Assembly (NCBI RefSeq): GCF_014534655.1
Contig: NZ_JACVVD010000019.1
Location: 23,605 to 87,604 of the forward strand
Source: Paenibacillus sedimenti
Lineage (GTDB): Bacteria > Bacillota > Bacilli > Paenibacillales > NBRC-103111
Direction of reading: 5' to 3'
DNA: 64,000 bases
Below are positions 8,238-15,736 of the stretch, piece by piece. Position 1 is the first letter of the stretch. The number at the start of each line of letters is the position of its first letter. The position numbers were made by a program, and so were the translations under genes. The notes beneath the pieces were generated by a model that did no database searches, was not told where the DNA came from, and saw nothing but the letters and a program-made list of their open reading frames with translations.

Positions 8238-8254
8238 TGTATACTTCGTATACA
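8238..8254 (-). promoter_or_regulatory. Palindromic operator in the TetR gene promoter
   Basis: The 17-base sequence TGTATAC-TTC-GTATACA is a perfect palindrome apart from its centre. On the minus strand it overlaps a candidate promoter (TTGTGA, 16 bases, TATACA), about 40 bases before the TetR start. Confidence 0.6.
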
Positions 8255-8305
8255 GTATATCACAATCACTACCACAACGCTCGGATGGAATCGATCATTA
8301 GGCTG

Positions 8306-8611
8306 CTATGAAAAAGAAGCGATTTTTGTTTGAATATCCAGCAATCGAGTTCGTTTATCAGCTTTGGAAATGAAAATAGCTTCTCTGACCATTGTCTTAT
8401 ATGCAGTCGCAATCTTTTGAGCTTCATTTATCCATTCTTCGAATTGTTCTTCGCTGAACATACCAACACCGATCGGATGTACGATCAAGTCAATATGACT
8501 GGTATCTTCATTCTTTACTCCTTGTATGACCAGTTCATCGCAAAGTATTTGACCAATCTTTAAGCCTTCGATTGTTATAAAAGTCGTCTGGCTGTACTTA
8601 ACCCTATCCAA
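8306..8611 (-). CDS. Hypothetical protein, probably 5'-truncated
   Basis: A 101-residue frame beginning with TTG (DRVKYSQTTFITIEGLKIG...) that I do not recognise. It has a mixed alpha/beta pattern, no signal peptide and no membrane segment. There is no good ribosome site before the TTG, and sensible-looking codons (DNPKDRAIIIDRSGDIVL) continue upstream to about 8690 without any start codon. I therefore suspect that the 5' end was lost where it meets the opposite-strand fragment at 8694. Confidence 0.4.
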   Translation of the reverse strand: MDRVKYSQTTFITIEGLKIGQILCDELVIQGVKNEDTSHIDLIVHPIGVGMFSEEQFEEWINEAQKIATAYKTMVREAIFISKADKRTRLLDIQTKIASFS

Positions 8612-8693
8612 AACGATATCGCCAGAGCGGTCAATAATTATTGCCCTATCCTTTGGATTATCGTCTAGCCTCCTATGTCGTCCAATTAGTATT

Positions 8694-8933
8694 TTGTTGC
8701 AGCTGGCGGAGCGGCGACCGGAGTGGGATTATCGAACAGGCATTCTCCTCGCATTCGTCCTTTATGTTGGTCCTCGAATGAAACGGCTCAAGAAGAGCTT
8801 CCAAGAGATTGTGAATGGGAACAGGGGTATCACAGACGAGGACCGGAGTCGGTTAGGAAGCATACTAATTGGATTCGATATCATTCACTTAGGCGTGCTC
8901 GTTAATGTGGTGTTGGCGGTTTGGAGGCCTTGA
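8694..8933 (+). pseudogene. C-terminal part of a small membrane protein
   Basis: The plus frame encodes about 75 sensible residues with two hydrophobic segments (TGILLAFVLYVG and IIHLGVLVNVVLAVW) separated by a charged helix (MKRLKKSFQEIV). The first codons lack a ribosome site, and the frame begins exactly where the minus-strand hypothetical loses its 5' end. I read it as the tail of a deleted membrane protein gene. The family is not recognised. A weak gaggcc/ggcctc stem covers its end. Confidence 0.4.
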
Positions 8934-8984
8934 TCAGGGCCTCTCACTGCAAGCGATGTTCTTCAATTATAATCATTCTTTACT

Positions 8985-9014
8985 TTGTAAATGTAGTACT
9001 TTACCAATCATAAT
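8985..9014 (+). promoter_or_regulatory. Predicted promoter of the methyltransferase gene
   Basis: TTGTAA (8985-8990) and CATAAT (9009-9014) are 18 bases apart, about 40 bases ahead of the gene start. Confidence 0.4.
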
Positions 9015-9053
9015 AATAATCAAATAAAGTTTATGGTGGTGCTTATTATCTCT

Positions 9054-9827
9054 ATGTTGAATATTTCAGAACATAATCGTGAAGCTTGGAATCGAATGGC
9101 TGCACGGGGTTGTCAATGGACGTTACCGGTGGAGTCCGATGTCATCCATTCCGCGAGTTCAGGGGAGTGGGGTATCCGTCTCACAGCCACAAAGTTCGTC
9201 CCACGCACATGGTTTCCTGAACCTGGTAAACGCATTCTATGTTTAGCATCCGGTGGCGGACAGCAAGGTCCCATTTTGGCGGCCGCCGGTTATGACGTCA
9301 CTGTGTTTGATTTATCGGAAAGCCAATTGGAAAAAGACCGTTTTGTCGCGGAGCGGGACGGTTTACATTTGCGTCTTGAACAAGGAGATATGCGGGATTT
9401 GAGCCGATTTGCGGGCGAGTCATTCGATTGTGTGTTTCATCCCGTCTCTAATTGCTATATTCCATCCGTGCAGCCTGTTTGGAAAGAAGCTTTTCGTGTG
9501 CTTACTGCCGGAGGAATACTTTTAAGCGGCTTTAATAATCCTATCGTTTATTTATTTGATGTAGAAGCGGAGGAAGCTGGAAGGCTCGAAGTTAGTTACT
9601 CTATTCCATATTCAGATTTAACCTCACTACCGAAGCCTTTGTTGGATCAATTTATGGAAAATGGCGATCCTGTTGTGTTTGGTCACAGCTTGGAGGATCT
9701 GCTGCAAGGGCAAATGGATGCCGGCTTTGTGCTGGCGGGAATGTATGAGGATACTATGGGTGGACGACGCATGCTGGACCCTTATATATCTACCTATATG
9801 GCAACAAAGGCGCTCAAGCTGGGTTAA
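9054..9827 (+). CDS. SAM-dependent class I methyltransferase
   Basis: A 257-residue Rossmann-fold methyltransferase. The SAM-binding glycine loop is ILCLASGGGQQGPILAAAG, followed by the acidic strand end VTVFDLSESQLEKD, LEQGDMRDL (motif II) and FDCVFHPVSN (motif III or post-I). The N-terminal NREAWNRMAARGCQWT is typical of a broad Bacillales family of small-molecule methyltransferases with unknown substrates. An in-frame ATG at 9033 is possible; I chose 9054 because GGTGG precedes it at a usable distance and the conserved part begins there. It is a single-gene unit. Confidence 0.88.
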   Translation: MLNISEHNREAWNRMAARGCQWTLPVESDVIHSASSGEWGIRLTATKFVPRTWFPEPGKRILCLASGGGQQGPILAAAGYDVTVFDLSESQLEKDRFVAERDGLHLRLEQGDMRDLSRFAGESFDCVFHPVSNCYIPSVQPVWKEAFRVLTAGGILLSGFNNPIVYLFDVEAEEAGRLEVSYSIPYSDLTSLPKPLLDQFMENGDPVVFGHSLEDLLQGQMDAGFVLAGMYEDTMGGRRMLDPYISTYMATKALKLG

Positions 9828-9878
9828 CCGGTTTGGCGTCTTTTCTTTCTCCTAGTTGACAAAAGTTATGGAGCGTTT

Positions 9879-10238
9879 CTAACATTTACAAATCATAAGC
9901 ATGTTTCCATCTGGATCTTTAAAATTAAACCAATGGCCATTCTCTATGTCGGTTACAAGTTCAACCTTGCGGTCCTTCATGAATTGGTAAGCCTTTTGAA
10001 TGTCGACAGTGTTAAAATGAAAAGTAGGATTTCTAAAGTATGAATCCCCATTGTTGTAAATATTGCTGTCTAGTACAAGGTTTAATCCATTATTATCCAA
10101 TGGTATACAACAAAGATGGCCTGCGATAATATCAAACATAGGTTCCAGTCCAAGAATGGAGCAATACCATTCCCTCGCTTTTCTAATGTCACTTACAGGA
10201 ATAAAAACGGCTCCTACTTTGCTTAAAATAATACTCAT
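9879..10238 (-). CDS. VOC family (glyoxalase-like) protein
   Basis: A 119-residue VOC-fold protein: GAVFIPVSDIRKAREWYCSILG at the N-terminus and FNFKDPDGNMLMICKC at the C-terminus, with DLNGLNLVLD-like strands between. Its function cannot be narrowed beyond a small-molecule-binding or lyase-like protein. The ATG at 10238 has AAGGAG ten bases ahead; the TTG three codons upstream lies too close to that site. It resembles the VOC gene at 4973 only at family level. Confidence 0.85.
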   Translation of the reverse strand: MSIILSKVGAVFIPVSDIRKAREWYCSILGLEPMFDIIAGHLCCIPLDNNGLNLVLDSNIYNNGDSYFRNPTFHFNTVDIQKAYQFMKDRKVELVTDIENGHWFNFKDPDGNMLMICKC

Positions 10239-10301
10239 AAATTTCAAACTCCTTATCGTAATATAAGAATTAAGATCTATTATATTGTACCACCATGCAA
10301 C

Positions 10302-10328
10302 AGAGCTGCCAAAATGTTTGTCAGCTCT
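10302..10328 (-). terminator. Hairpin after the sigma factor/binding protein unit
   Basis: Arms agagctg and cagctct flank a 13-base loop, 40 bases past the stop of the leaderless binding protein. The stem is short and no U-run follows. Confidence 0.35.
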
Positions 10329-10367
10329 ATTGCTTTATTCATTTAATATTTTCCGTTAGTTGATGTT

Positions 10368-11501
10368 CTATGAATACCGCGTCCACGACTTCAACATCAG
10401 CCTTACGTCCGCTCCATCATTAATCATTTTGTTAATGTCTTCGTTGATTAGCTGGCGGGACGTGTTCCATTTTTCGTTCATATAGAAGCCGCTAACCTGC
10501 ACGGAGTCCAATTCTTTTAAATAGCGCGACCAAAGCCAATGCCGACTCATGCCGCTTTGTTCCGACAGTGTTCGGGTTATGGGCAGAGTCCGGGGCTTCT
10601 GAAAGTTCTCCGAACGCTCCAAGATGTAATGTTTGAGAAAAGCCCATGCAATCTCGGGATGCTTCGATTTCGTCGTAACGCCACTGGCACCCATATAGAT
10701 CATATTAGCCTCTACGCCACCTGGCATGTGAGGAAGTCCGACTACCCCATACTGCTCTCCGATGCCGGCCCTTTCCAAGCCGCCTGCAAACCAAGTAAAG
10801 CCGAATACGAGGGCAAAACCTTGATGCAACTCTCCCGCCTCCGACGGTTCCCCAGGTTTCCTCGTGACTTTATGTTCGCGATACATTTCGATGATCTTCC
10901 GAAACGCCTCAACTGATGCCTCGCTATCGATAGATCCCCGGGCAGTCGAACCGTCAGGTGTCAAATAACTCCCACCATTCCTCATAATAAATGGCTCATA
11001 ATTCTCGATGTCAGGTCCGGTGCCAAAACCGAACTGTGTTGCTACGCCGGATGGATTGCGCAAGGTAAGCTTGGACGCTATAGCCATCATGTCGTCCCAT
11101 GTCCAATCTTCAGTCGGATAAGGGATGCCGGCCGCATCGAACATCCTTTTATTATAGAGGATCAGCGGAACTGCCACATCGATTGGAAGCCCCGGCAATG
11201 TACCGTCTTTCGTTGCCACCCTCATGATGCCTGGATTCAAATCAGCTTCAAGACCAGGGGTATCCCGTACGTACGGCAATAAATCCAGGAAGACCCCTTT
11301 CTGATTAAAAATCCACCAGCCGCCTGAATCCATAATGTCAGGCGCTTCTGATTGAAATACACGCATAGATTCAAAATTATCAGCTGCCTGCTCGATAACA
11401 ATCTCTACTTTCGGATGCAAGGCTTCAAATGATTCCTTCGCCTTCAAAAGATGTTCCACATGTTCGAATTGCGTTAAATATCGTATTTGTACTTTGTTCA
11501 T
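10368..11501 (-). CDS. Solute-binding-protein-like protein without a signal peptide
   Basis: A 377-residue protein with the fold pattern of family 1 sugar-binding proteins of ABC importers: VQIRYLTQFEHVEHLLKAK, FEALHPKVEI, LPIDVAVPLILYNKRMFDAAGI, WTWDDMMAIASKL and the late SKHPEIAWAFLKHYI. It begins at what is normally the first strand of the mature protein: no hydrophobic leader and no lipobox Cys. The ATG follows the stop codon of the sigma-factor gene directly (TAA then ATG), with GGGAGG inside that gene, so translation is coupled. No permease or ATPase is near. I infer a cytoplasmic ligand sensor or partner for the sigma protein; a secreted binding protein that lost its leader is the alternative. 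Confidence 0.8.
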   Translation of the reverse strand: MNKVQIRYLTQFEHVEHLLKAKESFEALHPKVEIVIEQAADNFESMRVFQSEAPDIMDSGGWWIFNQKGVFLDLLPYVRDTPGLEADLNPGIMRVATKDGTLPGLPIDVAVPLILYNKRMFDAAGIPYPTEDWTWDDMMAIASKLTLRNPSGVATQFGFGTGPDIENYEPFIMRNGGSYLTPDGSTARGSIDSEASVEAFRKIIEMYREHKVTRKPGEPSEAGELHQGFALVFGFTWFAGGLERAGIGEQYGVVGLPHMPGGVEANMIYMGASGVTTKSKHPEIAWAFLKHYILERSENFQKPRTLPITRTLSEQSGMSRHWLWSRYLKELDSVQVSGFYMNEKWNTSRQLINEDINKMINDGADVRLMLKSWTRYS

Positions 11502-13274
11502 TTATTTTTCCTCCCGATCCCATGTACTTAATGCATTTTCCAAATAGCCGATTCCTGCCGTTTCAAACTCTTTCGCCTTTTCCAATAGCTTTGCGCACTC
11601 GTTCTTAGTCTCCGGCGATAATAAAGCGGAACTTCGCATAAAAGGTACTTTATTACTCACTATCTCAAGTTCTGCAGCTGCTTGAACATAAGCTTCCGAA
11701 GCTAGCAGTACCAAGCGCATCGCTTCACCTGTTAACGGAATGGTCAACAAGAACTTAGCCGCATATCGCTTCGCTTCCGCATACACCGCAGCCAATTGAC
11801 CCATACCATAACGGTTAGGAAGGACCGTGGGACTATTCATGTACCCGATCCAGCGGTCATAGGCGGCGAGCCCTGAGGTATAAGATAAATAGACAGTCGA
11901 CGGCCAATAATCGCAACCCGTACGTGCATACCGAACAGCAAAACGAAGCTGTCTTAGCGCCCTTTCTACCTTCGACTCATTCTTGACCTCAATCTTTTCA
12001 TCAATCCCGGCAAGAAAACGCAAAGGGTTCTCCGCCAAGTCTTCGTATGACAGAGTTTTCCCTTCCGGCCGCATGATGTCTGTCACATACACTTCCCGCT
12101 TATTATCGTCGTATCCATAGATTAATGCCCATTCATGGACATGCGGCAATGTAGCCAACGTATCAAAATACAATACCGGTTTGCCTTTATCCACATACTT
12201 GCGGATGAACGGCAGGACCGCCTCCTCAATAGGCAATACGACGGGGAAACGTTCCGATGCTGCCAACAAAGGTATCGCCGCTTGCGATAATTGGCCACAA
12301 AGTATACTTACTTTATAGCCCAACTCCTTGAACAATGTACTCAGTGTCTGACGCCAGTCGAAAATGTAAATTCCGTCAGCATATGTGGTTTTGTCAGAGA
12401 TTTTAAAACGAAACGCAAATCCCGACATCCCCATTAACTCGGTCATCGTCCTCTGGTCACCCAGCGTAGCGAGCATATGTCCGATACGATCAATGAACGT
12501 TATTAGTACTGCCGACGTTACCGGCCATTCCGTCAAGACTATTTTCCTTGCATGCATCAATTCAGCTCCTCCTTTCTCAGGCGGAAGGCCTAACAGAATA
12601 CGCACGTGGGCTTGGCGGAGCTTACGTCTGGAGCGATGAAGATACGTATGTACGGACCCTGTCGTTGTTTGATACAACGCCGCGATTTCATCCGGGGACA
12701 ACTGCCGAAAGAAATACGCTTCAAACATCCCGCGCTCTTTTCGGTTTAGGCAGTGAAGTAAAACTTGGATCGTCTCATACAGTTCTTTCCGCAGCAATAA
12801 CTCCTCCGGATTGTTTTCTTTATCCGCTGCCATCGCTGTTGTTCGGGTCAAATGATACAAGATGGATTCGAGATTCTCCCAATCGACATTTCTGCCGCCG
12901 ACCGAATCCTGTTCATTCCATCCCCCAATCGGCCGCTCACGCCGAAACGGGCCTCCGCGTCGCAAACGCATCTTGGCCTGGTTCTGAACGATCCGATGCA
13001 GCCAAGGCAAAAACCTGGTCGTATCCGCTAACGTTCCCACGTGGAGGAATGCTCGAATTAGCGCTTCTTGAACAACATCGTCTGCCAAATGCGGGTCGCC
13101 GGTCACATGTTCCGCCCACTGCCGGGCCCGCCCCCGGTGCGCATGAATCAACTCCCCAAACGCTTCAGTATCCCCGAGCCTTGCTCGTTCCACAAGCTCT
13201 TGGTCCCGAAGCGCCTGGTTATTTACCATCGACAGCTCGTCAATCTTCGATTGTTTGCCACGCCCTGCGCCCAT
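11502..13274 (-). CDS. ECF-type sigma factor fused to a C39-peptidase-like domain
   Basis: A 590-residue protein. Residues about 27-106 are sigma region 2 (ELVERARLGDTEAFGELI, LADDVVQEALIRAF, RFLPWLHRIVQNQAKMRL) and about 168-222 are region 4 (NRKERGMFEAYFFRQLSPD, TGSVHTYLHRSRRKLRQ). ECF factors are usually about 180-200 residues. Here about 370 more follow: residues 238-430 resemble the papain-like C39/BtrH-type fold, with EWALIYGYDDNKREVYVTD and KTLSYEDLAENPL. The position where a C39 enzyme has its Cys seems to be Thr253-Ser254, so it is probably non-catalytic. A helical C-terminus completes it. The start at 13274 has AAGGAGGG six bases ahead. No anti-sigma gene is nearby. It is co-translated with the leaderless binding protein. 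Confidence 0.88.
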   Translation of the reverse strand: MGAGRGKQSKIDELSMVNNQALRDQELVERARLGDTEAFGELIHAHRGRARQWAEHVTGDPHLADDVVQEALIRAFLHVGTLADTTRFLPWLHRIVQNQAKMRLRRGGPFRRERPIGGWNEQDSVGGRNVDWENLESILYHLTRTTAMAADKENNPEELLLRKELYETIQVLLHCLNRKERGMFEAYFFRQLSPDEIAALYQTTTGSVHTYLHRSRRKLRQAHVRILLGLPPEKGGAELMHARKIVLTEWPVTSAVLITFIDRIGHMLATLGDQRTMTELMGMSGFAFRFKISDKTTYADGIYIFDWRQTLSTLFKELGYKVSILCGQLSQAAIPLLAASERFPVVLPIEEAVLPFIRKYVDKGKPVLYFDTLATLPHVHEWALIYGYDDNKREVYVTDIMRPEGKTLSYEDLAENPLRFLAGIDEKIEVKNESKVERALRQLRFAVRYARTGCDYWPSTVYLSYTSGLAAYDRWIGYMNSPTVLPNRYGMGQLAAVYAEAKRYAAKFLLTIPLTGEAMRLVLLASEAYVQAAAELEIVSNKVPFMRSSALLSPETKNECAKLLEKAKEFETAGIGYLENALSTWDREEK

Positions 13275-13312
13275 GCCTGCCCTCCTTGATATTTAGGTCT
13301 TCCATAAGAGTA

Positions 13313-13366
13313 GATGCCATTCCATGCCAGTTACTTAACAAAACTGCACAAAAAAATGATGGCATC
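13313..13366. promoter_or_regulatory. Spaced inverted repeat upstream of the ECF sigma gene
   Basis: gatgccat (13313-13320) and atggcatc (13359-13366) are perfect inverted partners 38 bases apart, 40-90 bases before the sigma-factor start. They could be paired operator half sites. I see no convincing sigma-A promoter in this gap, which would fit autoregulation by the ECF factor itself. Confidence 0.3.
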
Positions 13367-13456
13367 CATGTATTCTAAATAAATACCTCAATTTTACCAT
13401 GTATAGGAAATATGTAGTCCACATTTTTAAAGTTGAACTGTTCGTAAATACAACAA

Positions 13457-13480
13457 GCTACCGTGTTTATCACCGGTAGC
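13457..13480 (-). terminator. Hairpin after the DUF4386 gene
   Basis: gctaccg and cggtagc pair perfectly around a 10-base loop, 50 bases past the minus-strand stop at 13531. No strong U-run follows. Confidence 0.45.
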
Positions 13481-13530
13481 CTACTTGATCTTTGTTATTG
13501 AACTATCCTAGTTTTGGATAACTATTGCCT

Positions 13531-14241
13531 CTATTGAACCTTTACACCCTTAATCAGAAGCCAGAAAGCTAATGATAGCTCACCAATCACACCAGGTATG
13601 GCTACAACCAGTAGGAATATCGTTTTGTAGTCGGCGTAGTTGGGTAGAAGAAAATGTGCGATACTATCTATTAGATATCCAGCAGATGCAAGGATCAAGA
13701 AGATCCCGATTATTCTTGGAATGTAGCCTCCTGACTTGATGATTAAATAACCAAGGACCAATAAATGAAATCCAAAAAATACTAATCCAATAAGCCATCC
13801 ATTGTTAAATGCATGGATCAGTAACATCAGCTGAGCGTGTAACTGATCTGTTGTGAATACCGTCAAGTATTTAGCGCCGCTTAAAAGTTGCAGAACATTC
13901 AAAAAATTATACAAGGCGATTCCAAAAATTGCAGTGTATACCAATCTAAACCACGCCGCGAGCATTGCAAGATTCTTATTAACGGGTCTGAGTAGAACAT
14001 ACAGCGCCCAAGCTACCAGCACATCAAGAATTAGCACGATGATAAAGCTAGTAAATCCACTCCGAAATAACATCTCATTGGTGATGATGTTAGTAGCAGT
14101 TGTTGCTGCATCATCCGGTATAATAAGACCTTCAAGAACAGAAAAATTGGAAAACATAGCAAGTATAGCCATAAGTAGAAGCCCGAACCCCGCGACTCTC
14201 GAATAATAAAGTGGTGAAGCTTCGGTGATACGGTTTGTCAT
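13531..14241 (-). CDS. DUF4386 family membrane protein
   Basis: A 236-residue protein with about six membrane segments, matching the DUF4386 pattern: SPLYYSRVAGFGLLLMAILA at the start, DVLVAWALYVLLRPVNKNLA and a central LNVLQLLSG. Function unknown. It is the last gene of a three-gene minus-strand unit with an XRE regulator and another membrane protein; the start has GGAGG. In such units the small XRE protein often controls neighbouring membrane genes, but this gene's role is not known. Confidence 0.85.
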   Translation of the reverse strand: MTNRITEASPLYYSRVAGFGLLLMAILAMFSNFSVLEGLIIPDDAATTATNIITNEMLFRSGFTSFIIVLILDVLVAWALYVLLRPVNKNLAMLAAWFRLVYTAIFGIALYNFLNVLQLLSGAKYLTVFTTDQLHAQLMLLIHAFNNGWLIGLVFFGFHLLVLGYLIIKSGGYIPRIIGIFLILASAGYLIDSIAHFLLPNYADYKTIFLLVVAIPGVIGELSLAFWLLIKGVKVQ

Positions 14242-14253
14242 TTCTAACCCCTC

Positions 14254-14463
14254 CTAATTATCCTCAAAAGAGAATACATCTTCCAACGTTAAGCCAAAGA
14301 CGCGAGCAATACGAAAAGCCAATTCCAGAGATGGGGAGTAATTTCCTTTCTCGATGGCAACGATGGTTTGTCGGGTCACCCCCACTTTATCTGCTAATTG
14401 TTGTTGGGTCATTTCATCATGGTTAAAGCGTAAGGTCCGAATGTTGTTGCTAATATTTGCCAT
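14254..14463 (-). CDS. Small XRE family transcriptional regulator
   Basis: A 69-residue single-domain helix-turn-helix protein: MTQQQLADKVGVTRQTIVAI is the recognition unit, followed by EKGNYSPSLELAFRIARVF and an acidic tail. It matches the short YozG/YgzD-like regulators that accompany membrane genes in Bacillales. Its ribosome site lies in the end of the upstream gene, ten bases away. The palindrome over the shared promoter (14970-14999) is the obvious candidate target. Confidence 0.9.
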   Translation of the reverse strand: MANISNNIRTLRFNHDEMTQQQLADKVGVTRQTIVAIEKGNYSPSLELAFRIARVFGLTLEDVFSFEDN

Positions 14464-14472
14464 TTGCCCATC

Positions 14473-14919
14473 TTAGACTCCTCTCCGATAAAGATATAAC
14501 TGTGTGATGTTTCCAACCACCTCTGATAATAACCCTGAACTAATAAGTATAATGAACATGACATAGGGTGGTTGATCCATGACCAGCGGTATCATGGATA
14601 GAAGAAAACCAATGATAAATACATAATGAGAATTTCTCGTGGATTTCAATTCAATTAATCGGTCTAGCTCATCCGTAATTAATGGTACTTTTTCTTTCGT
14701 TACAATGGTATTGATGATACTGAATACGATATGAATGATGATTTTTGCTAAAATCGACACTGGGATTAAGATTAAGATGAAGGCTCCCCAGAAGCTGAAA
14801 TCATTCGATGAATGAAAGCTCCCTTCTTGGAACTTTTGAAACACATACATACTATAGATAGAAAAAATGAGTACGCTGGTAATTAAAGATACGATGTTTC
14901 TTTTTTCTTGAAAGGACAT
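14473..14919 (-). CDS. Membrane protein of an XRE-associated operon
   Basis: A protein of 148 residues with four hydrophobic segments and a charged middle (VTKEKVPLITDELDRLIELKST). This four-helix layout with an ITDERD-like loop resembles the DUF2178-type proteins encoded beside small XRE regulators, but I cannot assign it firmly. The ATG at 14919 follows AAAAGGAGAGG; the frame upstream overlaps the promoter and is unlikely to be translated. First gene of the unit ending at 13531. Confidence 0.75.
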   Translation of the reverse strand: MSFQEKRNIVSLITSVLIFSIYSMYVFQKFQEGSFHSSNDFSFWGAFILILIPVSILAKIIIHIVFSIINTIVTKEKVPLITDELDRLIELKSTRNSHYVFIIGFLLSMIPLVMDQPPYVMFIILISSGLLSEVVGNITQLYLYRRGV

Positions 14920-14969
14920 ATTCACCTCTCCTTTTCTGTTAATATATATAAATAAGTAAAGTATTATGT

Positions 14970-15002
14970 ACACAGTGTATAATTTACTATACATTGTGTC
15001 AA
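14970..15002 (-). promoter_or_regulatory. Sigma-A promoter covered by a palindromic operator
   Basis: On the minus strand TTGACA (14997-15002) and TACACT (14974-14979) are separated by exactly 17 bases. A 12-base inverted repeat with one mismatch (14970-14981 and 14988-14999) covers nearly the whole promoter. A dimeric repressor bound here would exclude RNA polymerase; the XRE protein of this operon is the likely binder. Confidence 0.65.
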
Positions 15003-15085
15003 GTTATTTATACAAATGAATCAAAAATAGACAAGCGAATGAAATACGGGGATTCCATTTCAGGTTCCTATCTTAAATAACGAGA

Positions 15086-15133
15086 AAAATCACCCTCTAC
15101 TGTGCCGTATAGGTCACAGAAGAGGGTGATTTT
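15086..15133. other. Long two-tier hairpin in intergenic DNA
   Basis: Outer arms of 13 bases (15086-15098, 15121-15133) pair perfectly, and an inner pair ctgtg/cacag (15100-15104, 15115-15119) extends the structure. No gene ends just before it on either strand. The rest of 15003-15394 shows no coding pattern I can support apart from a small gggac/gtccc stem near 15165. Confidence 0.5.
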
Positions 15134-15394
15134 GCCGGTTCCCCACCAGGTAAGAAAAAGGGACATAAAAGTCCCCGCTCCCATTGTGAGGGGGATTGAT
15201 TTTCTATCCGTATTTCCGTGAAGCCGGTAACCTAAGCCCCAAAGTACTCTCCGTTTAATCCGTCATAATGTTTATTACTGACATTCTGATTGTATTGTTC
15301 AAAGCTTCCATATATCCCTCGAAAAGTAGTTGCCGGCATTGCTATCAAACCTTATAGTTATAATTTCTACATGTTCTTGTCCCGAAACGGCAAA

Positions 15395-15432
15395 GGATAT
15401 AAGTTCTTGTCATCCGAAAAGAACTTATATCC
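15395..15432. repeat. Palindromic repeat, copy 2
   Basis: ggatataagttctt and aagaacttatatcc are perfect arms around a 10-base loop. The arm and the following gtc match copy 1 at 1251-1298. Just upstream, ttcttgtcccgaaa repeats part of the unit (ttcttgtcatccgaaa), so a partial third copy seems to lie in tandem at about 15374-15389. Confidence 0.65.
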
Positions 15433-15505
15433 ATAAAATAATAATGGTATTATCGTATTTACCGTCAGAAAGGATTTTGTCTTTTTTTAATACGCCTTAT
15501 TTGCA

Positions 15506-15712
15506 TCATGAACGCCGCTTCCGGCGAGTCAGCCAAACTGCCGTAACGGCACCCGCAATGGGCATTACCATGGATAATGTCCCGATGAATGCAATGGGGA
15601 CACTTTCCAACATGCGCAACGCCGTTCTTACAATCAGCTCGAACAAAATAAATCCCCCAAGAAATCCCCCGATAATGGCAAGCACGGTTTGGCCTATCGT
15701 TTTCATTTTCAC
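15506..15712 (-). CDS. Small two-helix membrane protein (DUF5957-like)
   Basis: A 68-residue protein with two hydrophobic segments: TVLAIIGGFLGGFILFELIV and a second from PIAFIGTLSMVMPIAGAVTA, ending in a basic tail. The GGFLGGFIL pattern resembles DUF5957. The GTG at 15712 has AAGGAG five bases ahead; an ATG two codons later is possible. It follows the multicopper oxidase gene by 24 bases and is probably its operon partner. Confidence 0.7.
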   Translation of the reverse strand: MKMKTIGQTVLAIIGGFLGGFILFELIVRTALRMLESVPIAFIGTLSMVMPIAGAVTAVWLTRRKRRS

Positions 15713-15736
15713 GCATTCTCCTTTTTAAATGATATG

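Noticed and set aside
12548..13378. Long plus-strand open frame of 276 codons
   Set aside because: It is antisense to the ECF sigma factor gene, has a Pro/Ser/Arg-rich composition typical of a shadow frame and no ribosome site.
15330..15728. Plus-strand open frame over the DUF5957-like gene
   Set aside because: It overlaps the palindromic repeat and runs opposite to a better supported small gene with a good ribosome site.
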